DNA of 64,000 nt from Diphasiastrum complanatum (lineage: Eukaryota > Streptophyta > Lycopodiopsida > Lycopodiales > Lycopodiaceae): contig CM055111.1 of the NCBI GenBank assembly GCA_029204225.1, positions 12,772,697 to 12,836,696 on the forward strand, in the 5' to 3' direction. Below the pieces are notes generated by a model. The model was not told the origin of the DNA. It was given only the letters and a program-made list of their open reading frames with translations, and made no database searches. A program made the translations under genes and the position numbers. Below, in pieces: positions 46,260 to 56,995 of this stretch (position 1 is the stretch's first letter; the number at the start of each line of letters is the position of its first letter).

Positions 46260-48990
46260 GCCTCATCTCCAATTGTCAAACTCAAAAACATAGTGATCCT
46301 ACCCATATACGTGAGACAAGAGTTTGAAGCCCTATAGAATGCCGGTTGTCTTGTGGGCTTTACCATCATGGATCTTGCAAATGTCTATGTTCCCTTAGTT
46401 CAGTGCAATATCTAGGTCCAACAAGCCTATGAGACTTTTATGAGAGAAAGCTATGCCATCACCCTAACACAAGAACATGTGATTCTCCTTACCCCATTTT
46501 AGTGGTTAAAGCATTTAATCTACTCACACGACTCTTTTACTTGATGCATGAGGCCTTGCCAAATATGACATCATCAGCTTTTTCCTGCTTGATCATGTGG
46601 ACATGAAGACTAAATTCAATGATGGGTATTTGATCTTGTAGATAAAAAAATTGAACCTTTGGGAAGCAGTTGAATTGGTTGTTGCCACCGTATTAGGGAG
46701 TGCACAACCTCACTCCATGTCTTGAAACTCATCTTGGTCATGGTAGCCAAGACGAACAGCCCCAATATCCAGTATGCTAGGCTTTTTTTTCTCCTCCAAG
46801 AGTTGTAGGCAATCTACGATGATCCAACCAAGTCACCTATGGTGGAGTCTTACTTAGTCCATGGCAACCAATAGAAAATTATACCTTTTTTTATTCCATA
46901 ATTTTTTATTTGTTTGCCACTCTCTCATTAAAAATATCCTAACAAATTTGCATTAGCATCATTGGTGGTGGTTTTATTTTCATTTACCAAGATGATTCTA
47001 TTTATTTTAGTTTCTAGTCTTTTTATGATTATTTGTGGTGGTTCTAGATATGAAGCTTGATCATGACAAGTGATACAAATCACACCATGATCACCTTCAT
47101 CGTCTCCATCACCATGTGTTTTGCTACAAAGCCACTAGTCAATCTATCACTCTACTCACCTACAATCTTGTTGATTTTCAACTTTTGAATAGTTTCAGTT
47201 TTGACCTTGCATTTCAAAGAATGATTCCTTCTACTTGCAATGATTTTATATATGTTTCATAAGGTCTAGATCTATTCATGATATATGTAACAATAAATAA
47301 ATATGTTTGTGAGAAGTGATTATATGTATGCTCTACTTGAAGTCTAGGCATTAGAGGATCCTCAAACTCTAAAAGGGCCCTTTCGGAGGATACTTTTATT
47401 TTTCTTCTTCCATTTTCGTGTCTAATTGGACCACTAGAAGACCTTTAAATGAACCTCAACGTGATAAGAACAAACTCCCATAATGTGAACATAGACTCTA
47501 GTTTTCAATTGGTCTAAACAAAATGCTATTGGCTTGCCAAATTGCTCATAGTCAAAATGGTTGCCCAAGCACAAAGTCCCATAATGTGAACATGAACTTG
47601 GGCATCATCGAGAATTTCTAACGTGGAATTTCTTAAATAGCCCTTTTTGAGTCAACAGTCCTTTTGATGTGGCCTATCAACTATTCAAAGACCAAAGGGC
47701 ATATTCTTCTATAACATATCTCTTAATATGAGAACTCAAAAATATGTTGATATTTGCTAGCAACTATATATTGAATATGAAATAATATGAACATACGATT
47801 ATATATGCTTTGCTAGATGCCAAAGTGGCTTTTAATCATTCAAAGAGCATTGGACATATTGCTCTTCTCAAATGTAATTCTTAATATGAAAATGAACGAA
47901 TTTATTGATATTTGCTTGCAATCATACATCAATGAATATAAGAGAATATGACATGGATGTTGATTAACAATTAAATTTAATCATGATTATACCATCATGG
48001 CCTGTTATAATTTCTTGTTGCGTGCACATACACATTTGATATAGACATCAACATTTATCTATTTAAAGCCCAAGGAGAACCAAATTCACTCTTCAATAGG
48101 TATTATAAAACAAATGAAAAGTACTATAGACCATCGACATGTGGTGGAGCCTCCCATGGATATATTGAGATTTTCTTTTGAGTTTTGAGCATTAAAATAT
48201 GAATATCATATAAATAAATCAATATCATGACAAAGTGATTAGAATTTATAAATTTGTGACATATCAGCTAACGTTACCGATAATAAAATAGATTCATTCT
48301 AAGTACTAAATTTAAAAAATCTAGCTAGTGGCATTGAAAATATGGTAGAAATTGTTTGATAAAAGGAAAAAACATCAAATAAATGCAAGTAGAGATTGAA
48401 TTCATAGGTGTTGATGTGGACAAAGGTTCGATTGTCAACTTCAATATTGTGGAATTGAACACTTAACATTATTGTCCAAATTATATGGACAATTTGGAGA
48501 AACTTATCATTTACGATTTAATATTGGTGTATAACAATGAACTTATGACACATCTTATGTATGAGTTATATATATTTCTATGTTTAAAAAGTGACAATTT
48601 CTATGTGACTATTTAAATTTTTCATAATAGGCTAGTATTGTTTCATCTTACACATGATGGTCTCTTAATGTAGGAATGAACAAAAAACCTAAATGAATAA
48701 TGAGGGCCTATGTTCATTTATGTTTTGTATATGCTCAAGTATTCATCATTTTCTTCTTTAGCGGTAAAGTCTTCCTTGATTTTGAATGAGCACTAAGAAA
48801 TAGGCCCTGAGCCATTTTCTTCTAGAATTACCATTGCTCCTCAGTAGAACCTTTACTAGGCCACAACTAGTTCAACCAAATGCTTTTAGCCATTTTTTTA
48901 ACAAAAAACAAAGAAACAAAGAATAAAATGGGTTCAAAGATTGCAACAAACTAATGCCCTATTTTAGCGAAAAGTTAGCAACACAATCTC
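46260..48990. other. 2.7 kb AT-rich DNA without recognisable gene
   Basis: No reading frame over about 60 codons and no family motif on either strand. Short pieces such as TTCTTAATATGA...GAACGAATTTATTGATATTTGCTTGCAA occur twice in related form (near 47730 and 47880), suggesting an old local duplication. Otherwise nothing seen. Confidence 0.5.
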
Positions 48991-49005
48991 CTCAACTAAA
49001 TAAAG

Positions 49006-49392
49006 ATGCCATCATTAACAACTATTAGCTCCCTCCAATTTAAAAGCATGTTCTCTTATTTTGAACTTAATGCCAGCATCAAAGTGTTAAGATGTGATAA
49101 TGGAGGAGAGTACATCTCCAGTAGCATGAGAGATCTTTGTGAGGCTGGCATTAGGAGAGAGTTCACATGTACTTACACTTCCAACAAAATGGGGTGGCCA
49201 AGAGAAAGAATAGATCATTATGTGAATGTTCTAAAGCATTAAGATTAGATGTCTCTCTTCTTGTTTCATTTTGGGGAGAAGCCATTACTTGTGCCAATTA
49301 TTTGTGGAATAGGATTCCTAATAGTGCCATTGGTGGAATCACACCCTTTGAAGCTTTGTATGGCAAAAAGCAAAATCTAAAAGATTTGAAAG
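49006..49392 (+). pseudogene. Copia integrase, part 1 of an interrupted gene
   Basis: Reads IKVLRCDNGGEYISSSMRDL (catalytic Asp region), then after a frameshift TFQQNGVAKRKNRSLCE (catalytic Glu position altered in the family motif GVAERKNR), SFWGEAITCANYLWNRIPN, and GITPFEALYGKKQNLKDLKV. It stops at KV because another Copia is inserted at 49393. The continuation, KVFGCICYVHIP, is found at 52822. Confidence 0.85.
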
Positions 49393-50205
49393 TGTGAGAA
49401 ATTGACAAAAATCTAGCTTGGTATTTTTTATGATAGAAGTTTGTAAGTGAATCTCACATGTGTGGAGGATGTTCCCACGTGTGGAGAATTGTAAAGTAAA
49501 TCAAAATGTTTGATATAGGGGTCTCATAGAATTTCATAGTCAAGCATTTAGATGTAGGATGTTGATAGGGTCAAATTTGGCATAGATGGCATTATCCATG
49601 CCCACTTGTAATGCCACTATTGAGCCAAAATAGAGTAGGAGGCCAAACTTGTTCCAATTAGAGTGTAGACAAGTGTAATGCTTTTGTTTGATGAAGTTTA
49701 AGAGGTCCAGTAGGTTTTAGAGGTGGAACCATGTGTGGTCCAATAGGAATTTGAGGTGTGCTTGAATATAGTCCAATAGAATTTAGAGGTGCATGGATCA
49801 ATGGTCCAATAGGATTAAGAGGTGGCAAAGTGTGATCCAATCATAGTTAAGAATAGTGGTAGCTCATGGATCTACTAGTATCATTGTACTCCTCATTTGG
49901 ATCTAATTGATTTTGAGATTGAGTAGATTTTGAGTGTAAGTGATTTTCTAGCTTTCTCTCTCTACCCGAGAGCTATTGATGATTTTCTCTCTCTACCCGA
50001 GGAGAGCAGCTTGTTTTTACTTAGATTACTTTTGGAACACTTATCACACGTGTGAGTAAGAGTTGGAAGTGATTAAATGCATGTAGTAGTGTGTTTTTGC
50101 CATAAAATCAAAGATAGATCTTGAATCTCAATCTAGTCTTGATCTTGGTGCATCTACACACCTTAGGAGATCACAAGTACATGTTGTGGACAGTCCACAC
50201 GTGTG
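49393..50205 (+). repeat. 5' LTR of the nested Copia, fused to gag
   Basis: Begins TGTGAGAAATTGACAAAAATC, the head of the family's LTR. Contains ACACGTGTG/CACATGTGTG palindromes near 49457, 49474, 50045 and 50195. It ends ...CACACGTGTGAA and runs straight into gag codons (TATGGAAGTTGAGGATGG). The last ten or so LTR bases, the PBS, the leader and the first codons of gag are deleted. Confidence 0.75.
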
Positions 50206-50221
50206 AATATGGAAGTTGAGG

Positions 50222-51742
50222 ATGGAGTCCATCTTGATACTCCAAGATGTGATGGACATTGTACTTGGAATTGAGGAGGAGCCTCAAGTCCTTCAAGAAT
50301 TACAAAAATACAAGAAGAGAGCTAGGATGGCTCTCCACTACATTAAGATGAATGTCTCTAATGAGATATTGAGGGAGATTGGTGATTGTTCTACATCCAA
50401 GGAAGCTTGGGATTGTCTCAAGTCCATCTATGAGGCTAAGAACACCTCTAGGCTCCTCACTCTTAGGAATCAAATCTTCCAAAGTAGTCAAAAGAGTGAT
50501 GAAAGTGCATCTAATTATGTTTTGAGAGTCAAGGATATTCATAGGGAGCTTGCATGTATTGGTGACTCAATCAATCAAAGTGAGCTAGTCCAAGTCATTC
50601 TCAATGGCTTGAGAGATGAAAATGACAACCTTGTCCAATCCTATGCCATTAAGGAGGAGCTACCAAATTTGGAGGCCCTTCAAAGTGTGCTTATTTATGA
50701 AGAATCAAGACAAGAGTACAAACCCTTGAGGATGGACAAGTTATCACTCAATCATGATGATGGCAAAGTTCTACTTGCCAAGCACAAAGAGAGGAGTACG
50801 AAGCAACATCATCACTTCTCTAATGACAAAGCTAAAGACCAAGATGGAGAGGAGGATGATACCTCTCATGCTTCTTATTCAAATCTCAAGAAGAAGAAGA
50901 TCAAGTGCTTTTATTGTGGCAAGAAAGGCCATTATGCCACCAATTGCTTCAAGAAGAAAAATCAACTCAATCAAGCCAACATCACCAATGAGAAAGAAGA
51001 CTATATTGCAAGTGATGGAGAAGCCTCTCTTATGGCATCTAGCTTCTCCTCTTCCACCTTCAACAAGGATGACTCATGGTATATTGATAGTGGAGCATCT
51101 TCACATATGTGTGGCTCCAAGAACTCTTTTTCATCTATTATGCCTTATGATGGAGTCAAGAAGACCATATACATTGCAAGTAAGCATGAGTGCAATATTG
51201 AAGGAGTAGGGATTATTCCCTTGAAGCTTACATCTTCCAAAGATCTCTTTCTCAACAATGTTCTTTTTGTCCCAAAGCTTACAAAGAACATCTTAAGTGT
51301 TGGCCAACTTCTTGATAGTGGCTTTGATGTCAATTTCAATATTGACAATTGTGTGATCAAGAAGGATGGTGAGATCCTTGCATATGGATCAAGATTTGAA
51401 GGCATGTACAAATTGGATCCAAGTGAGAGTGCAAACTCTCTTGATGTTTCTTATATGTCCAATATTTCAAAGGAGGATGATCACACAAGATGCACATATC
51501 TTCTCTCTTCAAGTATTATGGTGTATGATTATTCCTTATTATTCAAAGCATATGTTGAGAAGAAATTCTCATTGAAGATCAAAGCTTTGAGGAGTATTGG
51601 AGCTCTTGAAGGAATAGCACCATATGAAGTTTTATTCAAGATGAAGCCTAAGATTGATCACCTTAGTGACTTGGTAGTGCTTGCTTTGCACATATTCCCT
51701 TGGAAACAAGAAGGAAGGATGATCCAAGCTCATGGATCATGA
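50222..51742 (+). CDS. Copia Gag-protease-short integrase polyprotein
   Basis: Long uninterrupted frame of just over 500 codons; the first ATG is at 50222, inside the family motif KLRMESI. Gag capsid: ILILQDVMDIVLGIEEEP, RARMALHYIKMNVSNEIL, SKEAWDCLKSIYEA. Zinc knuckle CFYCGKKGHYATNC (C-x2-C-x4-H-x4-C) around residue 230. Aspartic protease DSWYIDSGASSHMCG with the intact active-site triad DSG, and KLTKNILSVGQLLDSGFDV. After GMYKLDPSESAN it jumps into shortened integrase (FKAYVEKKFSLKIKALRS, then GIAPYEVLFKMKPKIDHL), so the zinc finger and DDE core are largely lost. No stops or frameshifts: much better kept than its neighbours. Confidence 0.9.
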   Translation: MESILILQDVMDIVLGIEEEPQVLQELQKYKKRARMALHYIKMNVSNEILREIGDCSTSKEAWDCLKSIYEAKNTSRLLTLRNQIFQSSQKSDESASNYVLRVKDIHRELACIGDSINQSELVQVILNGLRDENDNLVQSYAIKEELPNLEALQSVLIYEESRQEYKPLRMDKLSLNHDDGKVLLAKHKERSTKQHHHFSNDKAKDQDGEEDDTSHASYSNLKKKKIKCFYCGKKGHYATNCFKKKNQLNQANITNEKEDYIASDGEASLMASSFSSSTFNKDDSWYIDSGASSHMCGSKNSFSSIMPYDGVKKTIYIASKHECNIEGVGIIPLKLTSSKDLFLNNVLFVPKLTKNILSVGQLLDSGFDVNFNIDNCVIKKDGEILAYGSRFEGMYKLDPSESANSLDVSYMSNISKEDDHTRCTYLLSSSIMVYDYSLLFKAYVEKKFSLKIKALRSIGALEGIAPYEVLFKMKPKIDHLSDLVVLALHIFPWKQEGRMIQAHGS

Positions 51743-52716
51743 CTGGATACTCATCCATCAAGGAGGCCTTTAGTGCCTTGACACTCTCTATTTCAAAAGT
51801 GATTGTGAATAGAGATGTCATATTGCATGAAGATTCAATCTTGGAAGTGGCCAAGATCAAGGCTTCTCAAGAAGCATCACAAGTTATCTTTTTTGAAGGT
51901 ATTCAAGTTATGATGGGGCCAAGGTTTGAGGAGGAGTTTCTTCTTCATATGATTTCAAGAGGATTTTCAAGATGCATGGCCGAGTATTTATGGCTCACCT
52001 TACATGGCAAAGAGGGGCATATTTCATGTTGTATCTACTACAACACACTCATATATGCTTCTCTTCCTTTGCTTGAAATGCTATCTTGCTTCATTGAATT
52101 TTTTGGATCTCAAAGTTCAAGAAAAGCTATACTAGTTTTGTATGATGCTTATGGTATGGACATGTTTCTTGTCATTATTGACTTAGATGTGTTTCCAATA
52201 GTTTTTGAAAGCAAGATATTGTATTGTCTAAAGTATGCTCTTGGTTCTAGTAAGAACAAGATTGAGCTTGGTACTCACTTTTTTGAAAATCATGTTTTCA
52301 CATGTTTTGAGGCAAATTGTAAACTCCTCTTGAGATTAAGTGAAGCATCCAAAGTGGACACTTACATCCTTGAGAGAGTAACTAGCCTAAAAAAGATCAA
52401 GATAGTCTTTGATATCAAGATTAGATCCATCATGGATATAGTCCATTGTATGTGGTCTAGTCAAGCTAGAAAGCATAATCTTGATAATCATCATTGTTTT
52501 ACATCTTATGATCTTGATCTCCATGATCCTTATGAGGCTTGGAAGCCTCAAATTTCTCTATTTATGGTGCATCCATCATGCAAGTGGGACTTTCAAAGCA
52601 AAGATCATCATCAAGCATGGAGGAAGCCCATGATCTTAGTGGCATATTGGTGGAGCACTCTTCAAAGGCATTGGCAAGAGATCTCTACCAAAGAGATCTT
52701 ATCATGGATATGGTGA
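51700..52716 (+). CDS. Integrase tail plus unrecognised 280-codon frame
   Basis: Overlaps the end of the preceding frame by 43 bases in another register. Its first ~50 codons are the end of a Copia integrase (RRKDDPSSWIMTGYSSIKEA and SKVIVNRDVILHED). After about residue 60 it no longer matches any Copia domain I know: there is no RT box, no YGLKQ and no RNase H. It stays open for about 280 more codons with motif-poor sequence, e.g. EYLWLTLHGKEGHISCCIY, LYDAYGMDMFLVIIDLDVFP, KVDTYILERVTSLKKIK, DLHDPYEAWKPQISLFMVHP. It could be a captured host sequence, a worn spacer, or chance. The base composition resembles the gag frame. Confidence 0.5.
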   Translation: METRRKDDPSSWIMTGYSSIKEAFSALTLSISKVIVNRDVILHEDSILEVAKIKASQEASQVIFFEGIQVMMGPRFEEEFLLHMISRGFSRCMAEYLWLTLHGKEGHISCCIYYNTLIYASLPLLEMLSCFIEFFGSQSSRKAILVLYDAYGMDMFLVIIDLDVFPIVFESKILYCLKYALGSSKNKIELGTHFFENHVFTCFEANCKLLLRLSEASKVDTYILERVTSLKKIKIVFDIKIRSIMDIVHCMWSSQARKHNLDNHHCFTSYDLDLHDPYEAWKPQISLFMVHPSCKWDFQSKDHHQAWRKPMILVAYWWSTLQRHWQEISTKEILSWIW

Positions 52717-52821
52717 GGGTGCTGCTATGATGGATCCCTTGGTTGATCTTCACTTCTTATGCATACCAAAGGAAGATCACAAGTACATGTTTTGGACACA
52801 CGTGTGAAATTCAACGAAAAG

Positions 52822-52940
52822 TTTTTGGATGTATTTGTTATGTTCACATTCCTTTAGAAGTAAGGAAGAAGGAAGATGCCACTTCATTTATTTTTGTTGG
52901 CCATGTAGGAAAAATAGTAATATTTCTTCCACACAGAACA
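52822..52940 (+). pseudogene. Copia integrase, part 2 of the interrupted gene
   Basis: Reads KVFGCICYVHIPLEVRKKED then ATSFIFVGHVGK, the segment that normally follows the KDLKV at 49392. It ends where the LTR of the next element begins at 52941. Confidence 0.8.
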
Positions 52941-53687
52941 TGATGAAAGTTTGAATAAATCAAACTAATATCAGTGTCTTCAATTGGGTTTGTTTATGAT
53001 CTATGTACTAATAGAACAATATTTACCTTGATTGAATTAGCGTGCAAAAATAATATGTGGAATTAAGAGACAACTTAAGACAATTTTAGACAAACAGAAA
53101 CTATTGATCAAAAACAAATTTATAATTCTGAATCTGAATCAATATACATCTCTTGCTGTCTTATCTCACTATTGTGTCTTTGATTGAATGAGTCTGAGAG
53201 TCTCTTCAGTGTGAGTGTTTTGTTACAACGAGTAGTGCACATGTAGTTATATTGCTACATGATAGGTCTTTTGGCCTTTTAATTCAGTAACAATAGATCT
53301 AATCGTTTACAACGGTTGATATTCAAATAGATGCTTTGTGTACTAGGGTGGAATAATTTCTCATTACGAATATTTCGTGACAATCTGTCTTTGTTGCAGC
53401 TTCGTGTTTCGCAAATTATTCACGACACTTGTCTCTTTGTGACATTTTTGTGTTTCGCGAATTGTTCGCAACAAATGACAGTCTTTGAGCTTGAACAAGA
53501 AACATAATATTTCGCGACAGGATTTTGTTTGCGAATCTTTTGAGCTTCAACAAGAAACCACGAGCTTCTACAAGAAATTGTTTCACAAATCTTTCGTGAA
53601 TCTTTCAAGTTTTAAGCAAGATAAATCTCACGAATATTTCAAGGTTGATCATGAATAGAAATGTTTCGAGTTTGCGCTCGGTTCTCA
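52941..53687 (-). repeat. 3' LTR of the 53-56 kb Copia
   Basis: On its own strand it starts TGAGAACCGAGCGC after a purine run (AAAGGA) following the RNase H stop, and ends CTTTCATCA. It is rich in related TTCGCGAA / TTCGTGAA motifs (53370-53640), many partly palindromic. No 5' partner is in the window. Confidence 0.6.
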
Positions 53688-55310
53688 TCCTTTGTTAAGT
53701 AAATTGTGCACTTTGTTAGTAGAATCAAGATCTATCTGATCAGGTGTTCTACAGGTCCCTCTAAAAATGGGCAGTTGAATTAACCCCAATCTTCTTTGTT
53801 GCTTCTCAAACAAAGCTTTACTGAGTGGCTTTGTAAAGATATCAGTTGTCATTTCCTCTGTGGGTATGAAGACTGTCTTCAATATCTTCTTCTCGACTAA
53901 GTACCAAATAACATGATACTTGATAGCTATGTGCTTTATTCTTGAATGAAATATAGGATCTTTTGTAAGATAGATTGCTGAAGTGTTATCCATTAACAAG
54001 ATATAAGGTTCATAAATAGATTCGCCAAATCCTTCCAACATTTGCTTGATGCATATTAGCTCGTTTGCCATCTTGGCTGCTGCTACATATTCCACTTCAT
54101 AGGAAGATTGAGCTACTGTTGTTTGCTTCTTGTTTATCTAGAGTATGGCTACGCTAGATACTAGAGTACAACCTCCTGAAATAATTTTGCTATTATCCTT
54201 CATGGATGCCCAACTTGCATCACTATAAGATTCGATGTGAAGTCCAGCTTCATTTGAATAACACAGTCCATAGTCTTTCATTTCTTGGAGATATTCTAGT
54301 ACTCTCTTTGCTAACTTCCAATGCAACGATCCTGGGTTCTGATTATATTGGTTCAGCATGTATACTGCAAATGCTATATCAGGTCTGGTGTTGCCATGCA
54401 AGATATAACAATGATCCAATCAGCCTACGATAGGGTGTTTTGGCCATTCGCTTCTCGTCCTCGAGAGTTTACAGACAATCTGCCTTGCTCAGTATTGTTC
54501 TAGGTATCATGGGAGTATGCGCACCTTTGCATTCGATCATGTTGAAGTCTTCAATGATCTATTGAGTGTACTTTTGTTGGTGAAGATACAACTTACCATC
54601 TTCAAAGTCTCTTCGGATTTGCAAGCCTAGATAAATTTTAGCTTCTCCTAGGTCAGCGATCTCAAATATTTCAGAAATGTCTCTTTTGACATCTGAAATT
54701 AGCTTATCTCTTTTCAAGAAGATAAGCATGTCATCAACATAGACAACTAGAATGAATATTTCATTTTGAACATGTTTTATATAGTCATTTAATTTAGCAA
54801 ATAGAAGTTTGAAGCCTAAGGAACATAGTGCTTCATCCTTCTTTCTATACCATTGTCTTGCTGCTTGTTTCAAACCATAAATGCTTTTATTCATGTGACA
54901 TCCGTATTCTGGATATTCTTGGCTTACAAAACCAAATAATTGGTCCATGAATAAGTCTTCTTCCAATTTTGCATGCAAGAAAGCAGTCTTCTCATCCACA
55001 ATATGGATTTTCAAATCATGAGCCACTGCATACGCGAATAACAAGCGAATTGATATATGTTTGACTACCAATGAGAAAGTATTAGTATAGTCGATCCCAT
55101 ATTTCTGTGAAAATCCTTTAGCAACATGTATATGATGTTTTCTCCATTAGCACCTATTTTGATCTTGTAGATCCACTTGCATTTGACTGGTTTTCTTCCA
55201 TCAGAAGTAGGTGCAAGTGTCCATACATTGTTTTTATACATGGATGACATTTTGTCCTCCATTGTCTGAATCCAACGGTCTTTATGTAGTCCATCAACAG
55301 CTTTCTCAAA
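53688..55310 (-). pseudogene. Copia reverse transcriptase and RNase H
   Basis: RT: DKMSSMYKNNVWTLAP (near 55255), ISIRLLFAYAVAHDLKIH, DEKTAFLHAKLEEDLFM, SIYGLKQAARQWYRKKDEAL, catalytic box VVYVDDMLIF (YVDD, near 54740), DLGEAKIYLGLQIRRD. RNase H: RPDIAFAVYMLNQYN, ESYSDASWASMKDNSK, then MEYVAAAKMANELICIKQML, DNTSAIYLTKDPIFHSR, HIAIKYHVIWYLVEK and TDIFTKPLSKALF up to the stop at 53685. Three frames are needed; the catalytic residues mostly remain. Confidence 0.92.
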
Positions 55311-55927
55311 GTCTGAGAAACCACAACATTCGATGGCTATATTAAAAACATCCTGACCTTACCTTTCTGGTGGCTTTCATTGTCTGTCAGATCTTCTCAC
55401 AGGTGGTTTCGAGTTCGATTCTGCAGTTTCGGGTATGACACTTTCTGCTGGAATTTGAACTAGTGATTCGAGTCTGTCAGGTACTCGATCTTGAACTCTC
55501 TTTGAATCTAGTAATTCTCGTTCATCATCTGCTTGTTTTACTTCTGTCGTCATTGGTAGCTCATAATATTTTTTAGGAATTTCATAGCCGACTAAATCAC
55601 TGTCTGTTATGTATTTCGACTTATCAAATTTAACATCTCGAACAACTTTTTTTCTGCCAGTTTCGGGTACATAGACTCGATAAATGACGAATGTAACTCG
55701 AATCCTACCAGAAAATCTTGTTCTGTCTTTTCATTGAGTTTCTTTCTCAACTTGTCTGGTATGTGCATATACACTGTGCATCTGAATGTCCAAACATGTG
55801 CTAGATTTGGCTTCGACTTCCACCATATCTCATCAGGAGTTTTATCCGGTATTCAAGATTTTAGAATACGATTCTAAAGATAATTTGATGTAGCCACTGC
55901 TTCTGCCCACAACTGTTTTGGTGCCTT
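55311..55927 (-). pseudogene. Copia integrase C-terminal part
   Basis: The minus strand reads, with stops, KQLWAEAVATSNYLQNR, TPDEIWWKSKPNLAHV, RCTVYMHIPDKLRKKLNEKT, and then the linker to RT. The gene ends abruptly at 55927, where sequence assigned to the Gypsy element begins (TGTTAGCGG), so the rest was lost or separated. Confidence 0.75.
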
Positions 55928-56995
55928 CTGTTAGCGGATTCTAGAGAATCCCCAGATGCCGAGCCAAGCTGAAGACACAGAATATCTCTCACCCATGACC
56001 GAGGAGGTCTCAGAAGAAGCTGAGAGCCGAGCATGAGAGCCGAGAAATTACTAGCTAGGATGATAGTGGATTATCTATGTGAGCCTACATGGTGTATCCC
56101 AGAGAAGGAACGGCCATGTAGGAGCTAGTAACATTTCCTAGGCTTCGTAAATAAATGTAGACCTCCCTTAGATCTCGACTGACGCCTTCTCTCAGATCTC
56201 AACCAGAGCCGTCTCTCAGATATCGACCAACCACACCCACCCTTGCACCGTAGCGACCACGTTGAAGCGTCGTGACCGCCTTCAATCAACCACACCACAT
56301 TGCAACTACATTCGCCCTTGAATCACAAACACACCACATTCAAACCACATCAACTGTTGCACGTGTTCAACCGCACACAACCACATCAGCTGTTGCACCG
56401 TAGCGAGCGCACCCAATCGCATTGAATTATATCCAACTGCATACACTGTTGCACCGTAGTGACCGCACTCACCCACAAGCAGATTACATTACCACCACAT
56501 CCCCTGTTTTTTGACATTGCACTACATCCCACTAGAACAGAATCGAAACCCACCGCAACCCACCGCAAACAACCGCACCCCAGCTATCGTAGTCACCCGC
56601 ACCCCAACTGCATTCACCCTCCAATCACATCAGGTCGTATCCAACCACAAGCCACCGTAAACAACTACACCCCAGCTAACGTATTCAACTGTATCCAACC
56701 GCAACAGACCACATACACCCGTAATATACTGCACAGACTGCATTCCAACTACAATCAACTGCAACGACTGCATTCAAACGCACCACATCTCCATTTGCCC
56801 TTGAACTGCAATAGACCGCATTTGTAGCGCTCGCATTCAATCGTTCCAACTATATTCAACCGCAAACTGGTCACATTCCAGTCGCACCCACCGTGGAACC
56901 GTAGCAACTGCATTCTGAACAAAGATTCCAATGAGTTAAGTTACCAAAGAGTCCAAGAGTCCTATTTTCACATTTCTAAGGTACTCTAGAGTGTT
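55928..56995 (+). repeat. Gypsy 5' LTR and leader, including an AC-rich array
   Basis: Begins TGTTAGCGGATTCTAG and holds GATCTCGACTGACGCC / GATCTCAACCAGAGCC repeats near 56165-56230. Related 24-bp units recur on the far side of the element at 62433-62504, which suggests that both belong to its LTRs. The LTR end and PBS could not be fixed. Confidence 0.5.
56240..56915 (+). repeat. AC-rich degenerate short repeats
   Basis: About 675 bp built from variants of AACCGCA, CAACTGCATTCA, CACCCCAACTG and TTGCACCGTAGCGACCGCA. G is scarce on this strand. No exact period, but 'GCACCGTAGCGA(C)' recurs at least four times. It leaves an open frame at 56459-56827 that encodes only low-complexity His/Pro/Thr/Asn sequence. 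Confidence 0.75.

Larger units (their letters stand above)
49393..52821 (+). mobile_element. Nested gag-only Copia element
   Basis: Inserted into an integrase gene, whose reading is split exactly at the two ends. Flanking bases GAAAG (49388-49392) and AAAAG (before TTTTTGG, near 52822) fit a target duplication with one mismatch. Contains a 5' LTR, gag, zinc knuckle, protease, a shortened integrase and a long unassigned frame; RT and RNase H are absent. Of the 3' LTR only about the last 45 bp survive (GATCACAAGTACATGTTTTGGACACACGTGTG, near 52775), matching the LTR end near 50170. Confidence 0.8.

Noticed and set aside
49393..52821. Full autonomous Copia
   Set aside because: RT and RNase H are absent and the integrase core is deleted, despite the long clean gag-protease frame.
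56459..56827. 122-codon frame in the AC-rich array
   Set aside because: Low-complexity His/Pro/Thr/Asn translation of degenerate repeats.
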